From Rubritepida flocculans DSM 14296 (GTDB lineage: Bacteria; Pseudomonadota; Alphaproteobacteria; Acetobacterales; Acetobacteraceae): a stretch of DNA of 64,000 bases. The position numbers and the translations under genes were made by a program. The notes below the pieces were generated by a model. The model was given only the letters and a program-made list of their open reading frames with translations, ran no database searches and was not told the DNA's origin. The DNA lies in contig NZ_AUDH01000008.1 in assembly GCF_000425365.1 (NCBI RefSeq), positions 62,001-126,000 of the forward strand, read 5' to 3'. Below, one piece after another: positions 9,127 to 17,605 of this stretch; the first letter of the stretch is position 1, and every line of letters begins with the position of its first letter.

Positions 9127-9861
9127 TCAGTCCAGCGGGCGCAGCACGCGGCGCAGGAAATCCTGCGTGCGCGGCTCGCGCGGGGCGGTGAGGAGCTCGG
9201 CCGGAGGGCCTTCCTCGACCACGCGGCCCTTGTCCATGAACACGACGTGATCGGCCACTTCGCGCGCGAAGCCCATCTCGTGCGTGACCACCGCCATGGT
9301 CATGCCCTCGCGCGCCAGGTCGCGCATCACGCTCAGCACCTCGCCGACGAGCTCGGGGTCGAGCGCGCTGGTCGGCTCGTCGAAAAGCACGGCCCTGGGC
9401 CGCATGGCGAGAGCGCGCGCGATGGCCACGCGCTGCTGCTGCCCGCCCGAGAGCTGCGAGGGATAGGCGCCCTCGCGCCCCGCGAGCCCGACGCGCGCGA
9501 GCAGCGCGCGGGCGTGCGCCTCCGCCTCCTCGCGGGCTTCGCCCGCGGCGAAGATGGGGCCCTCCGTCACGTTCTCCAGCGCCGTGCGGTGCGGAAAGAG
9601 GTTGAAGCGCTGGAACACCATCGAGACGCGGCGGCGCACGGCGCGGATCTCGGGCCGGGTGCGGTCCACGCGCAGCCCGTCCACGCGCACCTCGCCGCCC
9701 TCATAGCCCTCCAGCCCGTTCACGCAGCGCAGCAGGGTGGATTTGCCCGAGCCCGAGGGGCCGATGACGCAGACCACCTGGCCCTGCCGCACCGTGAGCG
9801 AAATGCCGTCCAGGACGCGGTGCGCGCCGAAGGATTTCACGAGATTCTCGACCTCGATCAT
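9127..9861 (-). CDS. Polar amino acid ABC transporter, ATP-binding protein
   Basis: ATPase subunit of 244 residues with Walker [10 protein letters not shown] (34-42), Q-loop VFQ, signature LSGGQQQR (137-144) and Walker [12 protein letters not shown]. This set is intact and typical of the GlnQ/HisP group. The ATG at 9859-9861 overlaps the permease stop codon in an ATGA arrangement, which fixes the start; an in-frame extension upstream was rejected. It forms an operon with the permease and periplasmic binding protein, followed by the FAD oxidase. Glutamine, another polar amino acid or an opine-like compound are all possible substrates. Confidence 0.92.
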   Translation of the reverse strand: MIEVENLVKSFGAHRVLDGISLTVRQGQVVCVIGPSGSGKSTLLRCVNGLEGYEGGEVRVDGLRVDRTRPEIRAVRRRVSMVFQRFNLFPHRTALENVTEGPIFAAGEAREEAEAHARALLARVGLAGREGAYPSQLSGGQQQRVAIARALAMRPRAVLFDEPTSALDPELVGEVLSVMRDLAREGMTMAVVTHEMGFAREVADHVVFMDKGRVVEEGPPAELLTAPREPRTQDFLRRVLRPLD

Positions 9862-10517
9862 CGCCGCCCGAACCGCTTCTCGAGCCGGGAGACCAGGAAG
9901 ATGAGCGGGATGGAGAGGCAGAGGTAGAGCAGCGCCACCAGCGTCCACACCTCCTGGTTCTTGAAGGTGGAGGCGGCGATGAGCCGCGCCTGGGTGGACA
10001 TCTCCGCCACCGTGATCACGCTCGCCTGGGAACTGTCCTTCAGCAGCATGATGAGGTTGTTGCCATAGGGCGGCAGCACGATGCGCACGGCCTGGGGCAG
10101 CACCACGCGGCTCAGCACCCGCGCGCGCGTCATGCCGAGCGATTCCGCCGCCTCGATGGTGCCCGGATCCACCGCGAGGATGCCGGAGCGGAACACCTCG
10201 CCCATATAGGCCGAGTAGGCGATGCCGAGGCCGATCACGCCCGCCTGGAAGGCGGTGAGGTCGAGGCCCAGCTCGGGCAGCACGAAGTAGATGTAGAAGA
10301 GCTGCACGAGGATCGGGATGCCGCGGATGGTGTTGGTGAAGGCCATGGCCGGCCAGACCAGCCAGCGCACGCCCGAGGTGCGCATCAGCGCCCAGACGAC
10401 GCCGAGCAGCGTGGCCAGCACCAGCGCGCAGAGCGTGACGAGCACCGTCATGCCCATCCCCTGCAGGAGGATGGGCAGGAACTCGCGCGCCGCCTTCAGG
10501 AAATCGTCGAGACTCAT
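9858..10517 (-). CDS. Polar amino acid ABC transporter permease
   Basis: Inner-membrane permease of 219 residues in the HisMQ/GlnP family, with about five membrane segments and the EAA loop [21 protein letters not shown] that docks to the ATPase. The ATG at 10515-10517 overlaps the stop of the binding-protein gene (ATGA), which supports this start over an in-frame start 24 bases upstream. Only one permease gene is present, so the channel is probably a homodimer. The stop overlaps the ATPase start, indicating translational coupling throughout the operon. Confidence 0.92.
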   Translation of the reverse strand: MSLDDFLKAAREFLPILLQGMGMTVLVTLCALVLATLLGVVWALMRTSGVRWLVWPAMAFTNTIRGIPILVQLFYIYFVLPELGLDLTAFQAGVIGLGIAYSAYMGEVFRSGILAVDPGTIEAAESLGMTRARVLSRVVLPQAVRIVLPPYGNNLIMLLKDSSQASVITVAEMSTQARLIAASTFKNQEVWTLVALLYLCLSIPLIFLVSRLEKRFGRR

Positions 10518-11266
10518 TCGACGGAGGGCGGCAGGTTCCACTTCGCCAGAAGCTGCGCGAAGACGCTCTCGCGCTTCACGGCGGCGAGCCCGGCATTGAT
10601 CCGCGCCATCACCGGATCGCCCTTGCGCGTGCCGATGCCGATGGCGCCCACGACGCTCGGCCGGTAGTCCGGCAGCAGCCGCACGCCGCGGAAGGTGCCC
10701 TGCGCGATCTGGTAGGAGACGATGGGCGCATCGCCGAAGCCCGCCTGGATGCGGCCGAGCGAGACGTCGCGCATGATGTCGGCCACGCTGTCATAGGTGC
10801 GGACATCGAGGCCCGCCGCGCGCAGCGGCTCGATGTAGACGGTGCCGATCTGCGCCCCCGCGCTCACGCCGCGCATGTCGGCGAGGCTGCGCCAGGGCCG
10901 CGTCTCGCCCTCGCGCACCGCCACGCCCTCGCCATAGGCATAGACGGGGTCGGAGAAGTCGATCTGCTCGCGCCGGGCGGGGGTCGCGAGCATGGCGGCC
11001 GAGATGATGTCGATGCGGTTGGAGGTGAGCGAGGCGATGAGCGCGGCGAAGGGCGTCGCCTGGATTTCCACCGCGAAGCCCTGGCGGCGGCCGATCTCGG
11101 TGATCAGGTCCACCATGAAGCCGGTGATGGTGTTGGTGCGCGTGTCGAGGAAGGTGAAGGGAATCCCCGTGGGGGTGGAGCCGACGCGCAGCGTCTGGCC
11201 CTGGGCCATGGCGGGGGCGGCGGCGAGCGCGGCGCCCGCGCCGAGGATGGAACGACGGCCGATCAT
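10514..11266 (-). CDS. Polar amino acid ABC transporter, periplasmic substrate-binding protein
   Basis: Exported solute-binding protein of 250 residues (family 3, SBP_bac_3). The first 22 residues form a cleavable signal peptide ending in PAMAQ. The mature part begins [14 protein letters not shown] and shows the family signature [10 protein letters not shown], in which the conserved acidic residue binds the ligand amino group. It is the first gene of the transporter operon, with a GGAGGG ribosome site before the ATG. Ligand identity is unknown; the co-located DAO-type oxidase suggests an amine-containing compound. Confidence 0.92.
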   Translation of the reverse strand: MIGRRSILGAGAALAAAPAMAQGQTLRVGSTPTGIPFTFLDTRTNTITGFMVDLITEIGRRQGFAVEIQATPFAALIASLTSNRIDIISAAMLATPARREQIDFSDPVYAYGEGVAVREGETRPWRSLADMRGVSAGAQIGTVYIEPLRAAGLDVRTYDSVADIMRDVSLGRIQAGFGDAPIVSYQIAQGTFRGVRLLPDYRPSVVGAIGIGTRKGDPVMARINAGLAAVKRESVFAQLLAKWNLPPSVE

Positions 11267-11320
11267 TCTTGTGCCCTCCTGCGTCTTGCCCCCGCATCAG
11301 GGCACGCGGCGCGGGCGCGA

Positions 11321-12205
11321 TCAAGCGCCCCGGCGCGCCTTGTCCGCCGCGTTGGCGGCCTTGATCCGCTCCCGCGCCGCCTCCCATTCCGCATCGCCCC
11401 AGGCGAGGTATTCCGTGTAGCTGCCCGCGCCGTTGGCGAGCCAGTGGCCGCCGTCGAGGGCGATGGTCTGGCCCGTGATCCAGCCCGCGGCGTCGGAGAG
11501 CAGGAAGGCGGCGAGGCGTCCGATGTCCTCGGGCCGGCCGGTGCGGCCCAGCGGGTTGCGCGCGTTCCACTTGCCCGCTGGGTCGGCCTCGCCGGGGCGG
11601 ATGCGCGCGAGCATCCCCTCCGTCGGGATCAGCCCGGGCGCGATGCCGTTGAGCCGGATGCCGTAGCGCCCCCACTCGACGGCGAGGGATTTCGTCATCG
11701 CCTCCACCCCCGCCTTGCTCATGGCCGAGGGCACGACGAAGGGCGCGCCCGTCCAGATCCAGGTGACGAGGATGGAGACGACGCTGCCGCCCGTTCCGGC
11801 GGCGATCCAGCGCTTGCCCAGGCTCTGCGTCACCTGGAAGGTGCCGTGCAGCACGATGTCGCTGATGGCGCGGAAGCCGCGCGGCGAGAGATCCTCGGTG
11901 CGGGAGAGGAAATTGCCCGCGGCGTTGTTGATCAGGTGCGTCGGGCCATGGCCGGCGGCGAAGCTCGCCGCCACGGCCGCCTCCACCGCGTCGGGGTCCT
12001 TGATGTCCACCGCCTGCCAGCGCAGCCGCCCCGGATGGGCGGCGCCCAGCGCCGCGGCGGCCTCCTCCAGCACCGGCGCGCGCCGGCCCCAGAGCTCCAC
12101 CGCCGCGCCGTGCGCCAGCAGGAACTCCGCCATCATCCGGCCGAGGCCGGAGCCCCCGCCGGTGACGAGCACGCGCGCGCCGGCGAGGAGATCGGGCGCG
12201 AACAT
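11321..12205 (-). CDS. SDR oxidoreductase, 2,4-dienoyl-CoA reductase-like
   Basis: Short-chain dehydrogenase/reductase of 294 residues with the cofactor loop TGGGSGLG and NNAAGNF. In place of the usual YxxxK it has SAMSKAGVEAMT: the lysine remains but the tyrosine is replaced by serine. This is characteristic of the 2,4-dienoyl-CoA reductase (DECR) group, which uses other residues for catalysis. It would reduce a dienoyl-CoA during degradation of unsaturated acids. It is the last gene of a minus-strand operon with an alpha-methylacyl-CoA racemase, an acyl-CoA dehydrogenase and a Bug receptor. Its ATG overlaps the receptor stop by one base. Confidence 0.83.
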   Translation of the reverse strand: MFAPDLLAGARVLVTGGGSGLGRMMAEFLLAHGAAVELWGRRAPVLEEAAAALGAAHPGRLRWQAVDIKDPDAVEAAVAASFAAGHGPTHLINNAAGNFLSRTEDLSPRGFRAISDIVLHGTFQVTQSLGKRWIAAGTGGSVVSILVTWIWTGAPFVVPSAMSKAGVEAMTKSLAVEWGRYGIRLNGIAPGLIPTEGMLARIRPGEADPAGKWNARNPLGRTGRPEDIGRLAAFLLSDAAGWITGQTIALDGGHWLANGAGSYTEYLAWGDAEWEAARERIKAANAADKARRGA

Positions 12206-13161
12206 CAGCCGCGCAGGCCGAGGCGGTTCACGCGCGCCTCCTCCTCGTTGATGGTGCGCTGCATGAAGGCCGCGTAGTCCTCGGTGTTGAGGTATTCGAG
12301 CGGCATGTCGAGGCGGTCGAGCGCGGCGAGGTGCTGCGGGTCGTGCAGCGCGGTGCGGAAGCCGTCGTGCAGCGCGCGCACGACGGCGGGGTCCATCCCC
12401 TGCGGCCCGACGAGCCCATAGGGCGAGGTCACCACCATGTCGCGGTAGCCGAGCTCGACCAGGGTGGGCACCTCGGGCAGCTTGCGCGAGCGTTCGCGCG
12501 ACCAGACGTTCAGCGCGCGCAGCCGCCCCTCCAGCACCAGCGGCAGCACGCCCGAGCCGGTGGCCGAGGCCTCGATGTGCCCGCCCAGCATGGCGGGCAC
12601 CGCGTCGGCCTCGCCGCGGAAGGGGATGTGCTCCACGTCCAGCCGCTCGCGCTCCGCGAGATCGATGAGCGTCAGGTGCGGCGTGCCGTTCGCGCCGGTG
12701 TTGCCCAGCCGCACGCGGCCCGGCCGGGCGCGCGCATCGGCCACGAGATCGGCCCAGCTCCGGTAGGGGCTCTCGGCGCGCACGCAGACCATGAACAGGT
12801 AGCCGGTGAGGTGGATGATCGGCGTGAAATCCGTGCGCGGGTTGAAGGCCATGCGCTGCATGAAGGGCAGGCGCATGGCGGGGAGCGGGAACTGCGCGAG
12901 GGTGTAGCCGTCCGGCCGGGCGCCGCGCACGTTCAGCGCGGGCAGCGTGCCGCCTCCGCCCGGGCGGTTTTCGATGATCACCTGCTGGCCGAAGGCGCGC
13001 GTGGCGGCCTCGGCCAAGGCGCGCATCTGCACATCCGTCGCCCCCCCGGGCGGGAAGGAGATCTGGATGGTGATGGGCCGGCTCGGAAAGGCCTGGGCCT
13101 GGGCCGACAGCGCGGGGGCGGCGAGGGCGCCGCCGAGCAGGATGCGGCGAGAGACGGTCAT
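12205..13161 (-). CDS. Bug/TctC-family periplasmic solute receptor
   Basis: Exported protein of 318 residues with a signal peptide (MTVSRRILLGGALAAPALSA) and the Bug-family opening FPSRPITIQISFPPGG, followed by ENRPGGGG and LxLG-type elements. Family members bind carboxylates for tripartite tricarboxylate transporters. No tctA or tctB gene is adjacent, so this is an orphan receptor, as is common for the family. It is embedded between acyl-CoA dehydrogenase and dienoyl-CoA-reductase-like genes, so its ligand may be a fatty or branched carboxylate; that is inference. A GGGAGG ribosome site precedes the start. Confidence 0.9.
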   Translation of the reverse strand: MTVSRRILLGGALAAPALSAQAQAFPSRPITIQISFPPGGATDVQMRALAEAATRAFGQQVIIENRPGGGGTLPALNVRGARPDGYTLAQFPLPAMRLPFMQRMAFNPRTDFTPIIHLTGYLFMVCVRAESPYRSWADLVADARARPGRVRLGNTGANGTPHLTLIDLAERERLDVEHIPFRGEADAVPAMLGGHIEASATGSGVLPLVLEGRLRALNVWSRERSRKLPEVPTLVELGYRDMVVTSPYGLVGPQGMDPAVVRALHDGFRTALHDPQHLAALDRLDMPLEYLNTEDYAAFMQRTINEEEARVNRLGLRG

Positions 13162-13185
13162 GGAAACCTCCCGGTTCGTCGTGGT

Positions 13186-14352
13186 TCAGAGGGTGCGCGC
13201 GATGATCTCGCGCATCACTTCCGAGGAGCCGCCATAGATGCGGCCCACCCGCGCATCGGCCCAGGCGCGGCCGATCTCGTATTCGGCCATGTAGCCGTAG
13301 CCGCCATGCATCTGCAGGAAGTCGTCGAGCAGGCGGTTCTGCATCTCGGTGCCGAGCAGCTTCACCGCCGCCGCCTCCTCGGCCGAGAGCGCGCCCTGCA
13401 TGTGGCGGGCGATGCAGTCGTCGAGATAGACGCGGAACATCGCGATCTCGGCCTTGGCCTGGGCGAGCTTGAAGCGGTGCACCTGGAAGTCGAACACGCT
13501 CTGGCCGAAGATCTGCCGCTGCTTGGTGTAGGCGATGGTCTTCTCGAGCATCGTCTCCATGCTGACGCCGCAGCGGATGGCGATGATCAGCCGCTCCTGC
13601 GGCAACTGGTGCATGAGCTGGCGGAAGCCGGCGTTCTCCTCGCCCAGCAGGTTGGCCGCCGGCACGCGGCATTCGTCGAAGAAGAGCTCGCTCGTGTCCT
13701 GCGCGTGCAGGCCGATCTTCTCGAGCTTGCGGCCGCGCGCGAAGCCGGGCGTGCCCTCCTCGACGCAGATCAGCGAGATGCCGCGCCGCCCGGCCTCGGG
13801 GTCGGTCTTGCAGACGACGATGACGAGGCCCGCGTTCTGCCCGTTCGAGATGAAGGTCTTGGCGCCGTTGATCACCCACTCCTCGCCCTCGCGCCGGGCC
13901 GTGGTGCGCACCGCCTTGAGGTCGCTGCCCATGCCGGGCTCGGTCATGGCGATGGCGCCGATCGTCTCGCCCGCCGCCATCCTGGGCAGCCATTCGGCCT
14001 TCTTCTCGGGCCGGGCATAGGCGGCGATGTAGGGTGCGACGATGTCGGAGTGGAGCTGGAAGGCCACGCCGGTCGCGTTCACGCGCGCGAGCTCCTCGAT
14101 CACGATGGCGGCATGGCCGAAATCCCCGCCCGCGCCGCCGTATTCGGGCGGCAGCATGGTGCACAGCAGCCCCTGCGCGCCCGCCTTGCGCCACAGCTCG
14201 CGCGGGACGATGCCCGCGCGCTCCCAGTCGCGGTGGAAGGGGGCGATCTCGCGCTCGACGAAGCGGCGCACCTGCGCGCGGAACATCTCGTGCTCGGCCG
14301 AGAAGACGCTGCGCTCGCGGAACGGGCGCGCGGCGCCGGCGGTGCTGTCCAT
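13186..14352 (-). CDS. Acyl-CoA dehydrogenase
   Basis: FAD enzyme of 388 residues that introduces a double bond into an acyl-CoA. It has the signatures AMTEPGMGSDL and the C-terminal block QMHGGYGYMAEYEIGRAWAD followed by IYGGSSEVMREIIAR. The last block has Gly where short/medium-chain enzymes carry the catalytic Glu, which points to the long-chain or branched-chain (isovaleryl-like) arrangement with the base elsewhere. A GGAGGA ribosome site precedes the ATG at 14350-14352. It is followed by the Bug receptor and preceded by the alpha-methylacyl-CoA racemase, consistent with degradation of methyl-branched acids. Confidence 0.9.
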   Translation of the reverse strand: MDSTAGAARPFRERSVFSAEHEMFRAQVRRFVEREIAPFHRDWERAGIVPRELWRKAGAQGLLCTMLPPEYGGAGGDFGHAAIVIEELARVNATGVAFQLHSDIVAPYIAAYARPEKKAEWLPRMAAGETIGAIAMTEPGMGSDLKAVRTTARREGEEWVINGAKTFISNGQNAGLVIVVCKTDPEAGRRGISLICVEEGTPGFARGRKLEKIGLHAQDTSELFFDECRVPAANLLGEENAGFRQLMHQLPQERLIIAIRCGVSMETMLEKTIAYTKQRQIFGQSVFDFQVHRFKLAQAKAEIAMFRVYLDDCIARHMQGALSAEEAAAVKLLGTEMQNRLLDDFLQMHGGYGYMAEYEIGRAWADARVGRIYGGSSEVMREIIARTL

Positions 14353-14380
14353 GGCGTGTCCTCCTGCTCTGGCGCCGAGC

Positions 14381-15508
14381 CTAGCCGCTGCCCCGCCCTG
14401 GGGCGAGGGCGGCGATCTCCTCCGCGCTGAAGCCGAACTCCGCCAGGATTTCGGCCCCGTGCTCGCCGCGCAGCGGCGGCGGCGCGGCGATGCCCCCCGG
14501 CGTGCGCGAGAAGCGCGGCGCGGGGGCGGGCTGCACCGCGCCCGCGACGCTGACGAAGGCGCCACGCGCGGCGTTGTGCGGATGCCGCGGCGCCTCGGCC
14601 ATGGAGAGCACGGGGGCCACGCAGGCGTCGCCGCCCTCGAAGAGCGCGGCCCAGTCGTCGCGCGGGCGGGCGCGGAAGGCCTCGGCGAGCAGCGCCTTGT
14701 GGCGCGGCCAGTTCGCCCGGTCCTCCCGCCCCGCGAAGAGCGCGGGGTCGAGGCCGAGGATCGCCAGGAACTCGGCCCAGAAGGCGGGCTCGATGGGGCC
14801 CACCGCGACGAAGCCGCCGCAGGCGCAGGCGTAGCAGTCGTAGAAGGGCGCCGCGCCGTCCAGCAGGTTCGCCGCGCGCTCCGCCCGCCAGCGGCCGCGC
14901 GCCAGCATGCCGTAGAGCGGCGCCATGAGCAGCGCCGCGCCGTCCACCATCGCCGCATCCACCACCTGGCCGCGGCCGCTCGTTCCGCGCTCGACCAGCG
15001 CGGCGAGGATGCCGAAGGCCAGCAGCAGGCCCCCGCCGCCATAGTCGCCGACCAGGTTCAGCGGCGGGGCGGGCGGCTCTCCGGCCCGGCCCATGGCGTG
15101 CAGCGCGCCGGTCAGCGCGATGTAGGTGATGTCGTGCCCCGCGCGCGGCGCGAGCGGCCCCTCCTGGCCCCAGCCCGTCATCCGGCCATAGACGAGGCGG
15201 GGGTTGCGCGCGCGCAGCGCCTCGGGCCCGAGGCCGAGCCGCTCCATCACGCCGGGGCGGAACCCCTCGATCAGCGCATCCGCGGCTTCCGCCATGCGCA
15301 GCACGGCGGCCACGGCCTCGGGCCGCTTGAGGTCGAGGGCGAGCGAGCGGCGGTTGCGCGCCGCCACATCCTCGCGCGCGCCGGGCGGCCCGTCGGGGCG
15401 CTCGATGCGGATCACCCGCGCGCCGAGATCGCCGAGCAGCATGGCGCAGAAGGGCCCCGGGCCGATGCCCGCCATTTCCAGCACGGTGATGCCCGCGAGC
15501 GGCCCCAT
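14381..15508 (-). CDS. Alpha-methylacyl-CoA racemase-like CaiB/family III CoA-transferase
   Basis: Protein of 375 residues in the CoA-transferase family III fold. H125 in [11 protein letters not shown] and D155 in [10 protein letters not shown] match the catalytic His/Asp pair of bacterial alpha-methylacyl-CoA racemases, which interconvert (R)- and (S)-2-methylacyl-CoA before beta-oxidation. The ATG at 15506-15508 is preceded by GGGGGAGGAAG. A 54-residue upstream extension is open but is translated from the palindromic repeat at 15524-15690 and was rejected. It is the first gene of the four-gene operon ending at 11321. A true CoA-transferase function is the alternative. Confidence 0.87.
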   Translation of the reverse strand: MGPLAGITVLEMAGIGPGPFCAMLLGDLGARVIRIERPDGPPGAREDVAARNRRSLALDLKRPEAVAAVLRMAEAADALIEGFRPGVMERLGLGPEALRARNPRLVYGRMTGWGQEGPLAPRAGHDITYIALTGALHAMGRAGEPPAPPLNLVGDYGGGGLLLAFGILAALVERGTSGRGQVVDAAMVDGAALLMAPLYGMLARGRWRAERAANLLDGAAPFYDCYACACGGFVAVGPIEPAFWAEFLAILGLDPALFAGREDRANWPRHKALLAEAFRARPRDDWAALFEGGDACVAPVLSMAEAPRHPHNAARGAFVSVAGAVQPAPAPRFSRTPGGIAAPPPLRGEHGAEILAEFGFSAEEIAALAPGRGSG

Positions 15509-15523
15509 GCGCTTCCTCCCCCT

Positions 15524-15690
15524 CATACCAGCGGCCGCTGATTTCGACTTTTGAAGAGGCGGTGCGGCCGCTGGTATACCCTTGTTTTGGCGCGCAGCCG
15601 CCACACCGGGTCCCATCGAAGCAAAGCTTCGATGGGTGCCCGCCAACCCTGCGCGCGATACGGTCGGCATGTCATGCCGCCCGTATCATT
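15524..15690 (-). repeat. Composite palindromic intergenic repeat, copy A
   Basis: Longest copy of a dispersed element found four times in the window, inverted relative to the others. It contains three hairpins: a perfect 14-bp inverted repeat ATACCAGCGGCCGC at 15525-15538 with 15564-15577, an inserted perfect 11-bp hairpin CCCATCGAAGC at 15612-15636, and a near-perfect outer hairpin at 15657-15687. The shared spacer word CCCGCCAACCC is at 15639-15649. The middle hairpin is unique to this copy. It lies between the lipoprotein gene that ends the Mla-like operon and the racemase gene, where it could end the upstream transcript. Confidence 0.85.
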
Positions 15691-15740
15691 CTCCGGGGGG
15701 CGAGGCTAGGGGCGATCGGCAGCGGGCGGAAGCCGCCCGA

Positions 15741-16607
15741 TCAGCGCGGGGGCGCGGCGTGCGCGGCCTGCACGGCGCGCATGAAGGCCGCATCTCCGCC
15801 GATGCGCCGCGCGCGCTCCAGCAGCGCGCGCGCCTCGCGCAGCTCGCCGCGCGCCGCCGCAGCCTGGCCGGCGCGCAGCGCATAGTCGGCCTCCCTCTCG
15901 CGCGCGCCCTGGCGGGCGGCGGCATCGGCGGCGAGGGCGAGGGCGCGCGTCACGCCCCGATCGTCGAGGGCGGCGCGCCGGTCCTCCAGCGCGCGCAGCG
16001 CGGCGGCCTCCGCGCCCGCGCCATCCTCGGCCAGCAGCGCGGCGCGCGCCGCAAGCTCCTCCGCATCGGCGCGCAGCCCGCGCGCGGCGGGCGCGCCCAG
16101 GCGGGCGCGGGCGCGCGAGAGCGCCTCGGCATCGCCCGCCTCGGCGGCAATGAGGCCGAGCAGAAAGGCGGCGCGCTGCGCGGCCTCGGCCTCGCCGCCC
16201 TCGGGCCAGGGCTCGAGCAGGGCCCGCGCGCCGGGCGCGTCGCCCGCCCGGTAGCGCGCCGTGGCTTCGGCGAGGCGCAGCGTGGCGGGCACGGGCGCGG
16301 CGCGGCGTTCCAGCGCGCGGCGGGCGGCCTCCGCCTCCTCCAGCGCCGTGCGCGCCGCGCCCTGCGCGAGCAGCGCAGCCGCGCGGCCCGTCGCGGCCTC
16401 GGCGATGTCCTCGGCGCTGTCGCGCGCGCGCGCGCGCTCGAGCGCGAGGCCGTATTGCCGCGCCGCCTCCTCGTGCCGCGCGGCCTCGAGGGCAAGGCGG
16501 CCGGCGGCGAGGTGGTTGCGCAGCGTCTGGTCCACCGGCGGCGGCTCGGGCCGCGCGCCGCCGCAGGCGGCGAGCAGCAGCAGCAGGAAGGCGGGCGCGC
16601 GCCTCAT
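15741..16607 (-). CDS. Putative lipoprotein with helical repeats, last gene of Mla-like operon
   Basis: Protein of 288 residues with a lipoprotein signal peptide whose lipobox LAACG places the acylated cysteine at C15. The rest is an alanine-, arginine- and glutamate-rich series of helix pairs consistent with TPR-like repeats, with no catalytic motif. Its start overlaps the stop of the MCE gene by four bases, so it is translated with the transporter. MCE/Mla operons often end in an outer-membrane or periplasmic accessory lipoprotein (MlaA, or the ABC-type auxiliary component PqiC/LetC), but I see no sequence resemblance to those. Role unknown; an assembly or docking partner of the MCE protein is a reasonable guess. 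Confidence 0.75.
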   Translation of the reverse strand: MRRAPAFLLLLLAACGGARPEPPPVDQTLRNHLAAGRLALEAARHEEAARQYGLALERARARDSAEDIAEAATGRAAALLAQGAARTALEEAEAARRALERRAAPVPATLRLAEATARYRAGDAPGARALLEPWPEGGEAEAAQRAAFLLGLIAAEAGDAEALSRARARLGAPAARGLRADAEELAARAALLAEDGAGAEAAALRALEDRRAALDDRGVTRALALAADAAARQGAREREADYALRAGQAAAARGELREARALLERARRIGGDAAFMRAVQAAHAAPPR

Positions 16608-17605
16608 GGCCGGATGCGCTCCGCCGGCAGCCGCTCGCGCGCGGGGGGCGCGCCGCCGGCGCCGCCCAGCAGCCAGAGGGTGCGGAGCTGCGCCGTCAGC
16701 GCCTCCAGCTCCCGCGCCGTGGACTGCGCCTGGAGCAGCAGCGCGGGCAGGTTGGCCACGCTCTCCTCGGCGCCGCGCGCGATGGCCGGGGCGCGCGGCG
16801 CGGCGCGGGCGAGTTCGCGCGTCACGCGCTGGAGATCCGCCATGGCCTGCTCGCTGCGGCGCAGCAGCGCGGGCACGCCCTGCGGCCCGGCCAGGCTCCC
16901 GGCGAGGCGCGCCCCATCCTCCGCCATGCGGTCCACGGTGGCGAGGATGCCGCTCACGGCGTCGAGCGCGCCGCGCAGCTCGCGCATCACCGCGGCCACC
17001 TGGTCGGACATCTCCTGGTCCGAAAGCAGCCGGCCCACCATGCCCTCGCCGCGCTCCATGCGCTCGGCCATGCGCGCGAAGGCGCCGACGATACGGCCCG
17101 CATCCTCGATGATGGGCAGGATGCGGTCGCGCGCCTCGTCGATCAGCGCGCCGACCGTCTCCGTGGGGGCGCGTTCGGAGACGGCCTCGATCACGGCGAA
17201 GTTCCAGTCGAGCGGCGCGCCCGACCCGCGCGAGACGTCGAGATAGGCCGCCCCCGCCACGCCGAAGCGCCGGCGGATGGTGGCCACCGAATCGCGGCGG
17301 ATGAAGTCCATCGCCTGCCGGTCGAGCTGCACATCGGCGTAGAGGCGCTGGCCCTGGCTGATCACCACGCGCCGCACCGTGCCCGCGCGGGTGCCCAGCA
17401 CCTCGAGATCCGCCCCGGCGGCGAGGCCGCTCACCCCCTCGTCGGGCAGCAGCACGCGCAGCCGCGCGCTGGGCGCCACCCATTCGCGCAGCACCCCCGC
17501 CTGGAGCACCGCGCCGAGGAAGAGCCCGAGCGCGAGCAGCACCAGAAGCCCGATCCACTCGTCGCCGCTGAAGAGGCGGCGCAGCCTGGCGCGCAGCCCG
17601 CTCAT
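16604..17605 (-). CDS. MCE (MlaD-like) domain protein of lipid transporter
   Basis: Membrane-anchored protein of 333 residues with one N-terminal transmembrane helix (about 17-38) and a single MCE domain near 45-120 that includes VLLPDEGVSGLAAGADLEVLGTRAGTV, here cited as two parts: VLLPDEGVSGLAAGADLEV and LGTRAGTV. After the domain comes a long helical region (150-310) as in MCE proteins that form a hexameric ring with a helical tunnel carrying lipids across the periplasm. It overlaps both neighbours by four bases: the degenerate ATPase upstream and the lipoprotein downstream. Substrate is unknown; the family carries phospholipids, sterols or fatty acids. Confidence 0.87.
   Translation of the reverse strand: MSGLRARLRRLFSGDEWIGLLVLLALGLFLGAVLQAGVLREWVAPSARLRVLLPDEGVSGLAAGADLEVLGTRAGTVRRVVISQGQRLYADVQLDRQAMDFIRRDSVATIRRRFGVAGAAYLDVSRGSGAPLDWNFAVIEAVSERAPTETVGALIDEARDRILPIIEDAGRIVGAFARMAERMERGEGMVGRLLSDQEMSDQVAAVMRELRGALDAVSGILATVDRMAEDGARLAGSLAGPQGVPALLRRSEQAMADLQRVTRELARAAPRAPAIARGAEESVANLPALLLQAQSTARELEALTAQLRTLWLLGGAGGAPPARERLPAERIRP

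Noticed and set aside
9862-9948. Upstream start for the amino acid ABC ATPase
   Set aside because: It would overlap the permease gene by 90 bases; the ATGA overlap at 9858-9861 is the normal coupling seen throughout the window.
15509-15670. 54-residue N-terminal extension of the alpha-methylacyl-CoA racemase
   Set aside because: The extension is translated from the palindromic repeat, and a good ribosome site precedes the ATG at 15508 where family similarity begins.
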